64,000 bases of DNA, from contig NZ_AQXH01000001.1 in assembly GCF_000375465.1 (NCBI RefSeq), forward strand, positions 682,130 through 746,129, read 5' to 3'. This stretch comes from Balneola vulgaris DSM 17893. Its GTDB lineage: Bacteria; Bacteroidota; Rhodothermia; Balneolales; Balneolaceae. Of this stretch, positions 45,716 through 55,301 are shown one piece after another. The translations under genes were made by a program, and so were the position numbers. Numbering within the stretch: the stretch's first letter is position 1; each line of letters opens with the position of its first letter. The notes beneath the pieces were generated by a model, which did no database searches, had not been told where the DNA came from, and worked only from the letters and a program-made list of their open reading frames with translations.

Positions 45716-47323
45716 ATGACACCTAACTACGACAAGCACCCAAAAAGTAAAGTTGGATTAGACTATTTAGGCTTAGAGAATAACAAAAACGTACACTGGA
45801 ACCTGAAACCTTCAGAGCTTTATGAGAAAGCCATTTGCCGCGGTGAAGCTTTCTTAACTAAAGACCATGCTCTTGTTGTTCATACTGGAAAATTTACCGG
45901 TAGATCTCCAAAAGATAAATTTATTGTTGATCAGCCATCTATTCACGATGACGTTGATTGGGGAGAGATTAATCAACCCATTTCAGAAGAAGTTTTTGAT
46001 AACCTCTTCACCAAAGTTCAAAACTATTTAGGCGACAAAGAGCTTTTTGTAAAAGATCTATTTTGTGGCGCCGACAAAAATAACCGTTTACAGGTTCGCG
46101 TAGTTAGTGAAGTTGCATACCACGGCTTATTTGCTCACAACATGTTTATTCGTCCATCTAACGATGAGTTAGTAGACCATGAACCTGAGTTTACTGTATT
46201 AGCTGCTCCATTTTTAGAAGCAGACCCATCTGTGGATGGTACAAAATCTAGTACTTTCATTATCTGTAACTTTGAGAAGAAGATCATCCTAATCGGAGGC
46301 ACTATGTACTCTGGTGAAGTGAAAAAAGGAATCTTCGGAGTTATGAACTACTTACTTCCTAAGAAAGGCATCATGGCTATGCACTGCTCGGCCAACCACG
46401 ACGAAAATGGCAAAACTGCTGTATTCTTCGGTCTTTCTGGAACTGGTAAAACAACCCTTTCTGCCGACCCAGACAAAACTCTTATCGGTGACGATGAGCA
46501 CGGATGGAGCGACGAAGGTATTTTCAATTTTGAAGGTGGTTGTTATGCAAAAACCATCAACTTGTCGGAAGAAGGCGAGCCGATGATTTATGCTACCACT
46601 AAAATGCCTGGCACCATTCTTGAGAATGTAATCTTGAATGATGACAGAGAGCCTGATTTTGATGATGTAAGCTTAACGCAGAACACACGTTGCTCCTACC
46701 CAATCAATTTCATTCCAAATGCTAGTAAAACTGGAACTGGAAACCACCCAGAAAACATCATTTTCTTAACTGCTGATGCTTTTGGAGTACTCCCTCCTAT
46801 TTCAAAGCTTACACCTGAGCAAGCGATGTATCACTTCATTAGTGGTTACACGGCTAAAGTTGCTGGTACTGAGCGTGGTGTAACAGAACCACAAGCTACT
46901 TTCTCTGCTTGTTTTGGTGCTCCATTTATGCCACTTCACCCAACTGCTTATGCTGAGTTACTTGCTGAAAAAATTCGTAAGCATGGCTCACAAGTATGGT
47001 TAGTAAACACTGGTTGGACTGGTGGTGCATACGGTGAAGGCTCAAGAATGAAGCTTACTCATACACGCCGTATGCTTAGCGAAGCTATCGCTGGCAACCT
47101 TGAAAACGTTGAGTATGTAGAAGATGCTAACTTTGGCGTAATGGTTCCTACAGCGGTTGATGGCGTTCCTTCTGAAGTATTAGTTCCAAGAAATACGTGG
47201 AATAACCCAGAAGAATACGATCTAAAAGCGCGTGAATTAGCTTCAATGTTCGTTGAGAACTTCAAGCAGTTTGAAGACCAAGCTAGTGAAGAACTACTGA
47301 AAGCGGCTCCAAGAGTTAGCTAA
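45716..47323 (+). CDS. pckA: Phosphoenolpyruvate carboxykinase (ATP)
   Basis: A 535-residue enzyme that makes PEP from oxaloacetate with ATP, a gluconeogenic step. The P-loop is GLSGTGKTT (239-247); kinase-2 is TLIGDDEHGW (Asp about 259). HTGKFTGRSPKDKF binds oxaloacetate, and NHDENGKTAVF precedes the P-loop. WLVNTGWTGGAYGEGSRMKL is the C-terminal motif of the ATP-dependent type, not the GTP type. A good Shine-Dalgarno (AAAGGAG) lies before the ATG and a strong terminator follows, so this is a single-gene unit. Confidence 0.98.
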   Translation: MTPNYDKHPKSKVGLDYLGLENNKNVHWNLKPSELYEKAICRGEAFLTKDHALVVHTGKFTGRSPKDKFIVDQPSIHDDVDWGEINQPISEEVFDNLFTKVQNYLGDKELFVKDLFCGADKNNRLQVRVVSEVAYHGLFAHNMFIRPSNDELVDHEPEFTVLAAPFLEADPSVDGTKSSTFIICNFEKKIILIGGTMYSGEVKKGIFGVMNYLLPKKGIMAMHCSANHDENGKTAVFFGLSGTGKTTLSADPDKTLIGDDEHGWSDEGIFNFEGGCYAKTINLSEEGEPMIYATTKMPGTILENVILNDDREPDFDDVSLTQNTRCSYPINFIPNASKTGTGNHPENIIFLTADAFGVLPPISKLTPEQAMYHFISGYTAKVAGTERGVTEPQATFSACFGAPFMPLHPTAYAELLAEKIRKHGSQVWLVNTGWTGGAYGEGSRMKLTHTRRMLSEAIAGNLENVEYVEDANFGVMVPTAVDGVPSEVLVPRNTWNNPEEYDLKARELASMFVENFKQFEDQASEELLKAAPRVS

Positions 47324-47345
47324 ATCAGTTTCTTTTATTATTTTC

Positions 47346-47378
47346 AAAGCCCCGTTCATAAGTTCGGGGCTTTTTTTA
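47346..47378 (+). terminator. Intrinsic terminator of pckA
   Basis: Stem AAAGCCCCG/CGGGGCTTT, 10-base loop and a run of T. It ends about 15 bases before the GTG start of the next lipoprotein gene, which therefore must be transcribed by read-through or from a promoter in or near the terminator. Confidence 0.93.
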
Positions 47379-47391
47379 TATCTATATATTT

Positions 47392-48465
47392 GTGCTAAAC
47401 CTTTATTCATACGCTACTTGTTTACCCCTTCTCCTACTCTTGTTCGGTTGTAATCAGCCAACCACTCTAGATTTGTCTATCCCTCCTATTCATAGGATTA
47501 GCTATACAGATCAAGCCATAACTGTTGATGGGAAAATGGATACTGCTTGGGACCAAGCTGATTGGTCTGATCTATTTGTAGATATCGAAGGAGCCGAAAA
47601 ACCCGCACCTTATTTTGATACCAGAATTAAAATGCTTTGGGATGATACTTACTTCTATGTATTTGCCTACATGGAAGAACCTCATGTTTGGGGAGACATC
47701 ACTCAAAGAGATGCCGTAATCTTTCATAACAACGACTTTGAGGTTTTCATAAAGCCAAACTTGTACAAGCCGTACTATACCGAATTTGAAGTAAACGCTT
47801 TGGGTACCCTTTGGGAATTAGTTTTACTCAGTCCATATCGTATTGGTGGCCCTGTTTCTAACCGATGGGATGTAAATGACACTCAAATTGGTATCGATGT
47901 TCAAGGTACTTTAAACGACCCAACCGATATAGACAGTAGTTGGACTTTAGAAATGGCTATCCCTATTTCTGCATTAGATGAACTTGACCGTTCAAAATCT
48001 TTTGAAGTTGGTGACTTTTGGAGAGTCAATTTTTCTAGGGTTCAATGGCAGCATCAAATACAAAATAACACCTATCAAAGAAAATTAGATGATGACGGGA
48101 AGCTCTTAGCTGAGAATAATTGGGTATACACACCTCAATATGCTATAGCGATGCATCGCCCTGAGCACTGGGCCTATATGCAGTTCATTAAATCAGAAAA
48201 CGATCATAGAGATCTTGATTTCTTAGAAGCTTATCAACTTGCCTACCATTTGTTTAAGCAGCAATTGGATTACCGAAATGAACATAACTCCTTTAGTTCG
48301 GATATCACTGATTTCGGAGGACCCAAATTTAAGGTTCAAGGAATCACATTTACGGCAACTACCCTTACCACCCACACCGGTTTTGAAATAGTCGTCTCTC
48401 ACCCTAGTGAGGGTTCATTGAGTATTGATCAAAACGAAAATATCACTATTAAGCGCTATGAATAA
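47392..48465 (+). CDS. Lipoprotein with CBM9-like carbohydrate-binding domain
   Basis: A 357-residue protein whose start is GTG 47392; no ATG gives a proper signal peptide. The signal ends LLLLLFGC, a lipobox. The body has the CBM9-like layout: ITVDGKMDTAWDQADWSDLF, a bound-sugar type Trp stretch, RIKMLWDDTYFYVFAYMEEP, HNNDFEVFIKPNLY, and WTLEMAIPISALDEL. Such domains are found in proteins acting on polysaccharides and in sugar-binding periplasmic proteins. The next gene, a GHL10-like lipoprotein, overlaps it by 8 bases, so the two probably work on a common glycan. A protein of the same superfamily (DUF5916) begins the window. Confidence 0.82.
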   Translation: MLNLYSYATCLPLLLLLFGCNQPTTLDLSIPPIHRISYTDQAITVDGKMDTAWDQADWSDLFVDIEGAEKPAPYFDTRIKMLWDDTYFYVFAYMEEPHVWGDITQRDAVIFHNNDFEVFIKPNLYKPYYTEFEVNALGTLWELVLLSPYRIGGPVSNRWDVNDTQIGIDVQGTLNDPTDIDSSWTLEMAIPISALDELDRSKSFEVGDFWRVNFSRVQWQHQIQNNTYQRKLDDDGKLLAENNWVYTPQYAIAMHRPEHWAYMQFIKSENDHRDLDFLEAYQLAYHLFKQQLDYRNEHNSFSSDITDFGGPKFKVQGITFTATTLTTHTGFEIVVSHPSEGSLSIDQNENITIKRYE

Positions 48466-49537
48466 GTTTCCAATTTCTCTTTTTGTACTCATCACTATTC
48501 TTGGTTTTAGCATTAATTGCACAACAACTGAGCCTCCTCAAAATTTTCATTTTGCTGCATGGACAGGAGCCGATATTGCCGACACTGAAACTGAATGGCG
48601 ATCCAAGTTAGAACGATTCAGTGAATATGGCCTTACAGATTTATACCTAGGCGCCAATAAAGAAACCTTAGAAGAAGTTGCCGTGTATGCGAGTGATTAT
48701 GGAATAAATATCCATGGCTGGGTTTGGGTGATGAATAGACCTGGAGATACTACTGCGGCAAAACATCCTGAGTGGTATGCAGTAAACAGAAATGGCCAAA
48801 ACTCATACGATTACCGAGCTTATGTAGATTATTACCAATGGCTAAGTCCATTTTCTGAAGGCGCGCGTAATCATATTAAAAACAATATCAAAGAGGTGGC
48901 TACAGCAGAAGGAGTAAAGTCTGTACATCTCGATTATGTTCGCTATGTAGACGTTATTTTAGGTGCCGATCTTCAACCTAAATACGACATCGTTCAAGAC
49001 AAACAGTTTCCAGAATATGATTATGGTTATCACCCAAATGCACGAAAAGAGTTTGAAGAGCTATTCGGAGTAGACCCCATGGATATGGAGTATCCAGAGC
49101 TGAGCACTGAATGGCTCCAATTCCGATTAAACGCCGTAAGTACACTGGTGGCAGAACTGGATTCTATAGCAGATAGTCACCAAAAAATGCTAACGGCAGC
49201 CGTATTCCCATTCCCTGAAATGAGCCGACAAATGGTTCGTCAAGATTGGTCTTCGTGGAATTTAGATATTGCACATCCTATGCTCTACCATAACTTCTAT
49301 CGCCAGAACTTAGAGTGGATTAAGTTCGCTACTGAACAAGGTGTTCGTGAAGTGAAGGGGCGATATGAAATTCGACCCGGTCTTTTTGTGCCGGCTCTAA
49401 CCTCTTCGGAATTAAAAACTGCGATCTATAAAGCGAAAGCAGGTGGTGCAACAGGAATCTCGTTGTTTGATATCAATTCCATGAAAGATGAGCACTGGGC
49501 CATCATTCAAGAAGTAAATGCTGAATTGAATAACTAA
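48458..49537 (+). CDS. GHL10-like glycoside hydrolase family lipoprotein
   Basis: ATG 48458 gives 359 residues and a lipoprotein signal ending FSINC; a TTG upstream is not needed. The sequence fits the putative glycosyl-hydrolase family GHL10 (DUF187-related TIM barrel). It contains INIHGWVWVMNRPGD, a PEWYAVNRNGQNS stretch, YYQWLSPFSEGARNHI and VKSVHLDYVRYVDV, whose HLDYVRY strand carries an Asp at a likely catalytic position. LDIAHPMLYHNFYRQ and AGGATGISLFDINS complete the barrel. It overlaps the CBM9-like gene by 8 bases, suggesting one transcription unit that binds and cleaves a glycan. The substrate is unknown and activity unproven in the family. Confidence 0.78.
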   Translation: MNKFPISLFVLITILGFSINCTTTEPPQNFHFAAWTGADIADTETEWRSKLERFSEYGLTDLYLGANKETLEEVAVYASDYGINIHGWVWVMNRPGDTTAAKHPEWYAVNRNGQNSYDYRAYVDYYQWLSPFSEGARNHIKNNIKEVATAEGVKSVHLDYVRYVDVILGADLQPKYDIVQDKQFPEYDYGYHPNARKEFEELFGVDPMDMEYPELSTEWLQFRLNAVSTLVAELDSIADSHQKMLTAAVFPFPEMSRQMVRQDWSSWNLDIAHPMLYHNFYRQNLEWIKFATEQGVREVKGRYEIRPGLFVPALTSSELKTAIYKAKAGGATGISLFDINSMKDEHWAIIQEVNAELNN

Positions 49538-49540
49538 GGC

Positions 49541-50620
49541 TTAGCTCTCAGATAGCTCGTTGAGTTTTTCCAAGTTATCCTGAACACGAAGAGCTTCTAT
49601 CGCTTCCTCTAGGTCACCCTTCATAATGTTATCTAGGTTATAAAGAGTAAGATTAATACGGTGATCTGTAAATCGGCCTTGTGGAAAATTATAAGTCCTA
49701 ATTTTAGCTGATCTATCCCCTGTAGAAACTTGGCTTTTACGATCTGCCGCTCGTTCCTTTTCCTTCTTCTCTAATTCGATATCATACATCTTCGAGCGCA
49801 ACATTGTCATTGCCTTCTCTTTATTCTGATGCTGAGAACGCTCTTCCTGACATTCTACTACAATACCTGTAGGCTCATGGGTGATTCGAATTGCAGAATC
49901 CGTTTTGTTTACGTGCTGCCCCCCTGCCCCACTAGCTCTGAAAGTATCAATTCGAAGATCAGCTGTATTGATGTGAACATCTACATCTTCAACTTCTGGC
50001 AATACAGCTACAGTAGCTGCTGAAGTATGAACTCTACCTTGGCTTTCAGTAGCCGGTACTCGCTGCACTCGATGCACACCCGACTCATACTTCATCTTAC
50101 CGAAAACTTCATCGCCTTCAAGCGAGAACACAATTTCTTTATATCCCCCTTTTTCTGATTCCGCAAGACTCATAAGACTCATATTCCAACCTTGCGAGTC
50201 GGCATATTTTCTATACATCTCAAATAGATCACCAGCAAAAATAGCGGCTTCATCGCCACCGGTTCCCGCTCTTACTTCAACAATAGCATTCTTTGAATCT
50301 TCCGGATCTTTAGGAACGAGTTTTATCTTAATGGCTTCTTCGAGCTTAATTAGCTCATCTTTAATTTCTTTATTCTCCTCTTTAGCCATTTCGGTAATCT
50401 CAGCATCTTCATCCATAGAAATGAGCTCATCATTACCCTCTTTGCGGCTCTTCAGATCCATCCAATTGTCATAGTCATCTACCAACTCCTTTAGGCTTCC
50501 ATGCTCCTTAGTGAGTTCAGTATATTTTGCAGGATCATCAAAAACGGCAGGGTCACTCATTGCCGTTGTAACTTCCTCAAATCGAGATTTAATCTGTTTT
50601 AGCTTTGCTTCTATATCCAT
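49541..50620 (-). CDS. prfA: Peptide chain release factor 1
   Basis: A 359-residue factor terminating translation at UAA and UAG. GAGGQHVNKTDSAIRI holds the catalytic GGQ (233-235). The stop-codon recognition tripeptide reads PAT (189-191, RVPATESQG), which is the RF1 type, not SPF of RF2. EVRAGTGGDEAAIF is the other family signature. It faces the GHL10 gene, 3 bases apart, and diverges from purK across 160 bases. HemK/PrmC, often next to prfA, is absent. Confidence 0.97.
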   Translation of the reverse strand: MDIEAKLKQIKSRFEEVTTAMSDPAVFDDPAKYTELTKEHGSLKELVDDYDNWMDLKSRKEGNDELISMDEDAEITEMAKEENKEIKDELIKLEEAIKIKLVPKDPEDSKNAIVEVRAGTGGDEAAIFAGDLFEMYRKYADSQGWNMSLMSLAESEKGGYKEIVFSLEGDEVFGKMKYESGVHRVQRVPATESQGRVHTSAATVAVLPEVEDVDVHINTADLRIDTFRASGAGGQHVNKTDSAIRITHEPTGIVVECQEERSQHQNKEKAMTMLRSKMYDIELEKKEKERAADRKSQVSTGDRSAKIRTYNFPQGRFTDHRINLTLYNLDNIMKGDLEEAIEALRVQDNLEKLNELSES

Positions 50621-50780
50621 GAATGTAGCTGATACTGTAATTTTATAAGTGTGGAAACTACGGATTCTTTCGCATAGATAACGAATGAATAGGAAATCAA
50701 TTTCTCTGATTTAGCCTCAAAGGTTTTAACACTTTCTTCAAATACTTTACACATAATTCGTATTTTGAAAAGAAAACTCA

Positions 50781-51941
50781 ATGTCTCGCACTTCCTTACC
50801 AGCATCTACAAAAATCGGCTTTTTAGGCGCCGGTCAACTCGCAAGAATGAGCAGCCTTGAAGCATTTAGATTTGGCATTCAAGTTGCCGTGTTTTCTGAT
50901 CGAACAGAAAACGAGCCCGTTCAATTTATGACTCCATTTTCAACCTCTGGTTCATTTGAATCGGTTGATGATATGGTGGCTTTTGCTAAAGAGTGTGATG
51001 TGGTGACACTCGAAAACGAATTTATTAGCTCGGATATACTTCTCGAAGTACAAGAAAAAAGTGGTACTCCTATTTACCCGTCTCCTCAAAGTTTTGCACT
51101 TATTGAGAATAAACTTATTGAGAAGCAGACCTTTGAAAATGCAGGTATCCCTGTAACACCATATAAGTTGGTTGCTTCCAAAGATGATCTAGTTGCTTTT
51201 GGAGACGAGCATGGCTGGCCTTACCTATTGAAGTCTTCCAAAGGTGGATATGATGGATATGGCAACAAAACTGTTCGATCTATTGAAGATGCAGAAGTGG
51301 CTTTTAAGGAATTGGGTGGAACACAGGGACGAGATATCCTTGCTGAAGCATTTGTACCATTTACCAAAGAGCTTGCCGTGCAAGTGGCCAGAAATGAAAC
51401 GGGTACTGTGGTATATCCTTGTTGTGAAACCGTTCAAGAAAATCATATTTGTGTGGCTGTTGTTTCACCAGCGCCTATCGAGGAGAAATATCAAAAGAAA
51501 GCGCAAGAACTTGCTGTAAAAGCAACCGAAGCCATTGATGGCAAAGGGATTTACGCCTTTGAGTTTTTCCTTACGGAAAGCGGAGAGATTCTCTTAAACG
51601 AATCAGCCCCTCGTCCTCACAACTCTGGCCATTATACCATCGAAGGTTGCGTAGCATCACAATTTGAAAACCATGTGAGAGCTGTACTTGGTCTGCCATT
51701 AGGGGCTTCTACTATGACTACTCCTCACGCTGTGATGATCAATTTATTAGGTACACACAATAGACCTGCTGAAACGGATAAAATGCTAGACGCTATTAAA
51801 GTAGAAAACGGACATTTACACGTGTATGGTAAAGTTCAAAGTAAAGTAGGTCGTAAGATGGCGCATTTCACCCTCCTTGGGGATAATGCAGAAGAAACTT
51901 ATACTACTGCTCGAAGCATTACTAAGTCTATTGAGATCTAA
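50781..51941 (+). CDS. purK: 5-(carboxyamino)imidazole ribonucleotide synthase
   Basis: A 386-residue ATP-grasp enzyme adding bicarbonate to AIR in purine synthesis. Motifs include IGFLGAGQLARM at the N-terminus, YLLKSSKGGYDGYGNKTV (ATP binding, beside the AIR site), EAFVPFTKELAVQVAR, and the C-terminal NESAPRPHNSGHYTIEG. The purE gene follows 49 bases later, forming the usual pair. Length matches typical PurK. Confidence 0.97.
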   Translation: MSRTSLPASTKIGFLGAGQLARMSSLEAFRFGIQVAVFSDRTENEPVQFMTPFSTSGSFESVDDMVAFAKECDVVTLENEFISSDILLEVQEKSGTPIYPSPQSFALIENKLIEKQTFENAGIPVTPYKLVASKDDLVAFGDEHGWPYLLKSSKGGYDGYGNKTVRSIEDAEVAFKELGGTQGRDILAEAFVPFTKELAVQVARNETGTVVYPCCETVQENHICVAVVSPAPIEEKYQKKAQELAVKATEAIDGKGIYAFEFFLTESGEILLNESAPRPHNSGHYTIEGCVASQFENHVRAVLGLPLGASTMTTPHAVMINLLGTHNRPAETDKMLDAIKVENGHLHVYGKVQSKVGRKMAHFTLLGDNAEETYTTARSITKSIEI

Positions 51942-51990
51942 GAGTTTGAACCACCAATGAATTTTGAAATAAACACATTCTATTAAAATT

Positions 51991-52476
51991 ATGAGTACTC
52001 CAATAATCGGCGTTGTTATGGGAAGTGATAGCGATTGGCCAACCATGAAGCAAGCCACCGACATTTTAGATGCCTTTAATGTGCCTTATGAAAAGAAAGT
52101 GGTATCAGCCCATAGAACACCTAATGATATGGCCGACTACGGTGAAACTGCTCGAGAGCGTGGATTAAAAATTATCATAGCTGGTGCAGGTGGAGCAGCT
52201 CACTTACCAGGAATGCTTGCAAGCCATACTACACTACCTGTAATTGGTGTACCTATACAAACTTCTGCTCTTGGCGGAGTCGACAGTTTATACAGCATCG
52301 TTCAAATGCCGAATGGTATCCCTGTTGCAACGGTAGCCATTGGAAAAGCTCAAAACGCTGGACTCCTGGCTCTTCGAATGATTGGCATGGATAATCCTGA
52401 AGTTGCCAATATGCTTCGCGATTACCACGCAGAGATGGCAGATCAAAGCCGAGCTAAAACTGAAAATCTGGTTTAA
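51991..52476 (+). CDS. purE: N5-carboxyaminoimidazole ribonucleotide mutase
   Basis: A 161-residue class I PurE, which moves the carboxyl group in N5-CAIR to give [15 protein letters not shown] binds the phosphate, [11 protein letters not shown] holds the essential His, and [13 protein letters not shown] with [11 protein letters not shown] completes the site. It is paired with purK, which confirms the class. The 200 bases downstream carry the leader of the RRM gene. Confidence 0.97.
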   Translation: MSTPIIGVVMGSDSDWPTMKQATDILDAFNVPYEKKVVSAHRTPNDMADYGETARERGLKIIIAGAGGAAHLPGMLASHTTLPVIGVPIQTSALGGVDSLYSIVQMPNGIPVATVAIGKAQNAGLLALRMIGMDNPEVANMLRDYHAEMADQSRAKTENLV

Positions 52477-52541
52477 AGCAGCCTTAAGTTTTAGCTTATA
52501 GTGCCTTTGAAACAATTAAATGCGCCCATTTATAAAAATAA

Positions 52542-52572
52542 TTGGGTAAACCGTTTAATTAATGTACTTTTG
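52542..52572 (+). promoter_or_regulatory. Candidate promoter of the RRM protein gene (TTG-N20-TACTTTTG)
   Basis: TACTTTTG at 52565-52572 fits TAnnTTTG exactly, and TTG lies 20 bases before it, close to the Bacteroidota -33/-7 layout. It would give a leader of about 95 bases. Confidence 0.4.
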
Positions 52573-52589
52573 GCACTGGACTGGTACTG

Positions 52590-52611
52590 ATACTCTACTA
52601 AGGTAGTGTAT
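52590..52611 (+). promoter_or_regulatory. Leader hairpin of the RRM protein gene
   Basis: ATACTCTAC / GTAGTGTAT pairs as two 4-bp blocks with one T-T mismatch around the loop TAAG. It lies about 65 bases before the ATG, just inside the predicted transcript. It may act as an RNA structure of a cold-shock-like leader, but this is inferred. Confidence 0.35.
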
Positions 52612-52675
52612 TGCTCCATAGCGCAGAGTTTCTTCCATCATTCCAAAATTTAGATTTAAACAAGATATAATAGAC

Positions 52676-52936
52676 ATGAACATTTATGTAGGAAACCTAA
52701 GCTACGGCGTTTCCGACGACAATCTACGTGAAGTATTCGAAGCTTACGGTGCAGTAAGCTCAGCAAAAGTAATCACTGACAAATACTCTGGCCGTTCAAA
52801 GGGCTTTGGATTTGTGGAAATGGATAATGACTCAGAAGCTCAAGCAGCAATTGATCAATTAGACGGTGCAGAAATCGACGGAAGAGCAGTACGTGTAAAC
52901 GAAGCGCGTCCCAGAGAGGAAAGACCAAGAAGATAG
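52676..52936 (+). CDS. RNA-recognition-motif protein
   Basis: An 86-residue protein that is a single RRM: RNP2 is IYVGNL and RNP1 is KGFGFVEM, with a short basic tail (EARPREERPRR) instead of a glycine-rich tail. Such small RRM proteins bind single-stranded RNA and are often cold-inducible in bacteria of several phyla. Here the tail is only about ten residues. It has a long structured leader and its own terminator, so it is a single-gene unit. Confidence 0.95.
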   Translation: MNIYVGNLSYGVSDDNLREVFEAYGAVSSAKVITDKYSGRSKGFGFVEMDNDSEAQAAIDQLDGAEIDGRAVRVNEARPREERPRR

Positions 52937-52983
52937 TTCGTTTACATCATACAAAGTCTAACTTTGTATTACACGAATTTTAC

Positions 52984-53013
52984 AAAACCCGGCCATTTGG
53001 TTCGGGTTTTTTT
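52984..53013 (+). terminator. Intrinsic terminator of the RRM gene
   Basis: Stem AAAACCCG/CGGGTTTT with an inner CC/GG and a T-run of seven. It lies 48 bases after the RRM stop codon. Confidence 0.9.
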
Positions 53014-53118
53014 ATGCCCATGATATAAATCAGTAACATTTTCTACTATTTCTAGTATGAGCTTGGGTCTTAAGGGACAGACCAAAAATAACTTTAGAAT
53101 CTAGATAGGAGAACACAT

Positions 53119-53439
53119 ATGATTATGTCGACTACGAACTCGTTAGAGGGACGCCAAGTAAAAAAGTATTTAGGGATTGTAACGGGAGAAGCCATCTTAG
53201 GCGCAAATATTTTTAAGGACTTTTTTGCAGGAATCAGGGATATCGTTGGAGGGCGCTCTGGGGCTTACGAAAAAGAACTTCAAGAAGCACGTCGTTTAGC
53301 ATTCGAGGAAATGGAGATGAAAGCAAACCGTGTGGGTGCCACAGGCATTATAGGTATTGATATCGATTATGAGACTATTGGACCAAATGGCAGCATGCTT
53401 ATGGTTAGTGTAAGCGGAACAGCCATTTTAGCTGAATAA
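53119..53439 (+). CDS. YbjQ/UPF0145 family protein
   Basis: A 106-residue protein matching UPF0145 (DUF74), which forms pentameric rings in solved members and has been called a heavy-metal-binding domain without clear evidence. The start [17 protein letters not shown], the central [20 protein letters not shown] helix and [15 protein letters not shown] are diagnostic. AGGAG precedes ATG 53119 by 8 bases; ATG 53125 two codons later is also possible. It lies between two terminators and is thus a single gene. A GGTCT/AGACC hairpin occurs in its leader (53067-53084). Function unknown. Confidence 0.9.
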   Translation: MIMSTTNSLEGRQVKKYLGIVTGEAILGANIFKDFFAGIRDIVGGRSGAYEKELQEARRLAFEEMEMKANRVGATGIIGIDIDYETIGPNGSMLMVSVSGTAILAE

Positions 53440-53453
53440 CAATCGGATATAAA

Positions 53454-53487
53454 AAAAGGGATAACACATGTTATCCCTTTTCTTTTT
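53454..53487. terminator. Bidirectional terminator between ybjQ-like gene and dnaJ
   Basis: Perfect 12-bp stem AAAAGGGATAAC/GTTATCCCTTTT with a 4-base loop ACAT, followed by CTTTTT on the plus strand and preceded by seven A. It sits between convergent genes and should stop transcription both ways. Confidence 0.93.
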
Positions 53488-53512
53488 CTAAATAGATTTA
53501 ACTAAACGATGG

Positions 53513-54688
53513 TTAGCTAAAAACGTCCTTCATTTTAGAGAAGAACCCTTTCTCTTCTTCTTTCATGTTAATAGCATCAAAATTGGCTGATTCTCTAAAA
53601 CCTTCCATGGCTTTGCGCTCTGAATCACTTAACTCTGTTGGCATAAATACATTCACTCTAAGTAATTGATCACCCGTACCAGAATTATTCAAGCCTACTA
53701 TTCCTTTGCCTCGCATACGCAATAGCTTTCCTGGCTGTGTGCCCGGCTCTATTCTAAGCTTGGCTTTTCCTTTTAGTGTAGGAACTTGAACTTCGGTTCC
53801 TAAAACGGCATCCGGTATACTTAAATTTAGATTGTAATAAATGTTATTACCCTCTCTATCAAAGTGCTTGTGCTTATTTTCTTCAATAAGAACAATTAAG
53901 TCGCCTGCTTGGCCACCTCTTCTACCAGCATTCCCTTGGCCACGAAGCGTGATATAATTTCCGTTTGATACGCCAGAAGGAATATTAATTTTAACAGTTT
54001 CTTCCCCGTTAACACGCCCTTCACCACTACATTTAGAACATTTGTTCTTGATGATGCGGCCATCGCCTTGGCATGTTGGACAAGGTTGAACATTCACCAT
54101 TTGCCCTAACATTGTACGAGTAATCTGGCGAACTTCTCCCATTCCATTACAGGTTCCACAGGTCTCAAAATCTGAATCTGTTTCCGCACCTGTACCTTCA
54201 CATTGGTCACAAAGAATCTGTTTTTTAATTTTCAGTTTCTTCTCTGTTCCAAAAGCAATCTCATCTAGATCTAGGGGCATTCTGATTTTCATATCAGAAC
54301 CTGGTGTACCTGGTTGGCGACGTCCTCTTGAGCGACCTTGCCCTCCGAACGATTGTTCACCAAAGAAACTACTTCCAAAAATATCACCGAAGCGACTGAA
54401 GATGTCTTCAAAGCCCATTCCGTCGAAGTCGACGCCACCGCCTCCAAATCCGCCGTTTCCGCCGTTAACTCCTGCATGGCCATACTGGTCATACCTAGCA
54501 CGCTTTTGCGGGTCTCTTAGTACTTCATAGGCTTCTGAGGCTTCTTTGAATTTCTTTTCGGCTTCGGCATCCCCTTTATTTCGGTCAGGATGAAATTTCA
54601 TCGCTTTCTTGCGATAAGCTTTCTTTATCTCTGCATCCGAAGAATCTTTTGATACGCCTAGTATTTCGTAATAATCTCTATTTGTCAT
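53513..54688 (-). CDS. dnaJ: Chaperone protein DnaJ
   Basis: A 391-residue type I co-chaperone stimulating DnaK ATPase. The J domain (1-70) has HPD at 33-35. The Gly/Phe-rich linker runs about 71-115. Four CxxCxGxG zinc motifs start at C158, C175, C201 and C215. Two beta-sandwich C-terminal domains follow and the dimerisation tail ends [13 protein letters not shown]. grpE is encoded 3 bases upstream, so the two chaperone genes are one unit; dnaK is not in this window. Confidence 0.98.
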   Translation of the reverse strand: MTNRDYYEILGVSKDSSDAEIKKAYRKKAMKFHPDRNKGDAEAEKKFKEASEAYEVLRDPQKRARYDQYGHAGVNGGNGGFGGGGVDFDGMGFEDIFSRFGDIFGSSFFGEQSFGGQGRSRGRRQPGTPGSDMKIRMPLDLDEIAFGTEKKLKIKKQILCDQCEGTGAETDSDFETCGTCNGMGEVRQITRTMLGQMVNVQPCPTCQGDGRIIKNKCSKCSGEGRVNGEETVKINIPSGVSNGNYITLRGQGNAGRRGGQAGDLIVLIEENKHKHFDREGNNIYYNLNLSIPDAVLGTEVQVPTLKGKAKLRIEPGTQPGKLLRMRGKGIVGLNNSGTGDQLLRVNVFMPTELSDSERKAMEGFRESANFDAINMKEEEKGFFSKMKDVFS

Positions 54689-54691
54689 GAT

Positions 54692-55261
54692 TTATTGACT
54701 CACTATAACTTTTGCATGCTTAATCGTACGCTCGCCCATTTTGTAACCGCGTTCTAACACTTGTAGAACGGTATCAGCTGGCGTGTCGTCATCAGGTGCA
54801 GGTTGGCGTAATAAAGCATCGTGGAGGTTCACGTCAAATGGAACACCTGTTTCATCGATTTTATCAACGCCATACTTAGCGAGGATATCTCCGAATTTAT
54901 TGGAAACCATTTCAACCCCTTCTAAGAAACTTTTCTCAATATTGGCTTCTTTACTGGCATCTAGGGTTCTTAATAAATCATCATTGAGTGGTAAGAAATC
55001 TTCCAGTGCTTCAGCTTTCACTTGTTCTCTTAGTGTAAACCTTTCCTTCTGAACTCTTTTGCGAACATTTTCCAACTCCGCTGCTTTTCGCAACATTGAA
55101 TCTCTAGCTGCAGCAAGCTCTTTTTCTAGTTCTTCAATACGTAGATCTTTTTCATCCTTCTCATCTTCAGAAGTAGATACCGCTTCATTCGCTTCCATTT
55201 CTTCGTTGGAAACTTGCTGGTCTTCTTTTTCTAATAATTCGTCCTGATTCTTTTCGCTCAT
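54692..55261 (-). CDS. grpE: Nucleotide exchange factor GrpE
   Basis: A 189-residue protein releasing ADP from DnaK. The acidic, disordered N-terminus (about 1-40) leads to a long coiled coil (RKAAELENVRKRVQKERFTL), a four-helix part and the C-terminal beta domain with GVPFDVNLHDALL and VLQVLERGYKMGERTIKHAKV. It heads the grpE-dnaJ unit. A TATATTTG -7-like element lies 41 bases upstream. No CIRCE-type inverted repeat was found in the leader. Confidence 0.96.
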   Translation of the reverse strand: MSEKNQDELLEKEDQQVSNEEMEANEAVSTSEDEKDEKDLRIEELEKELAAARDSMLRKAAELENVRKRVQKERFTLREQVKAEALEDFLPLNDDLLRTLDASKEANIEKSFLEGVEMVSNKFGDILAKYGVDKIDETGVPFDVNLHDALLRQPAPDDDTPADTVLQVLERGYKMGERTIKHAKVIVSQ

Positions 55262-55301
55262 TGATGTAGTTCTTCAAATTTTTTAATTCACTTTGTTTCA
55301 G

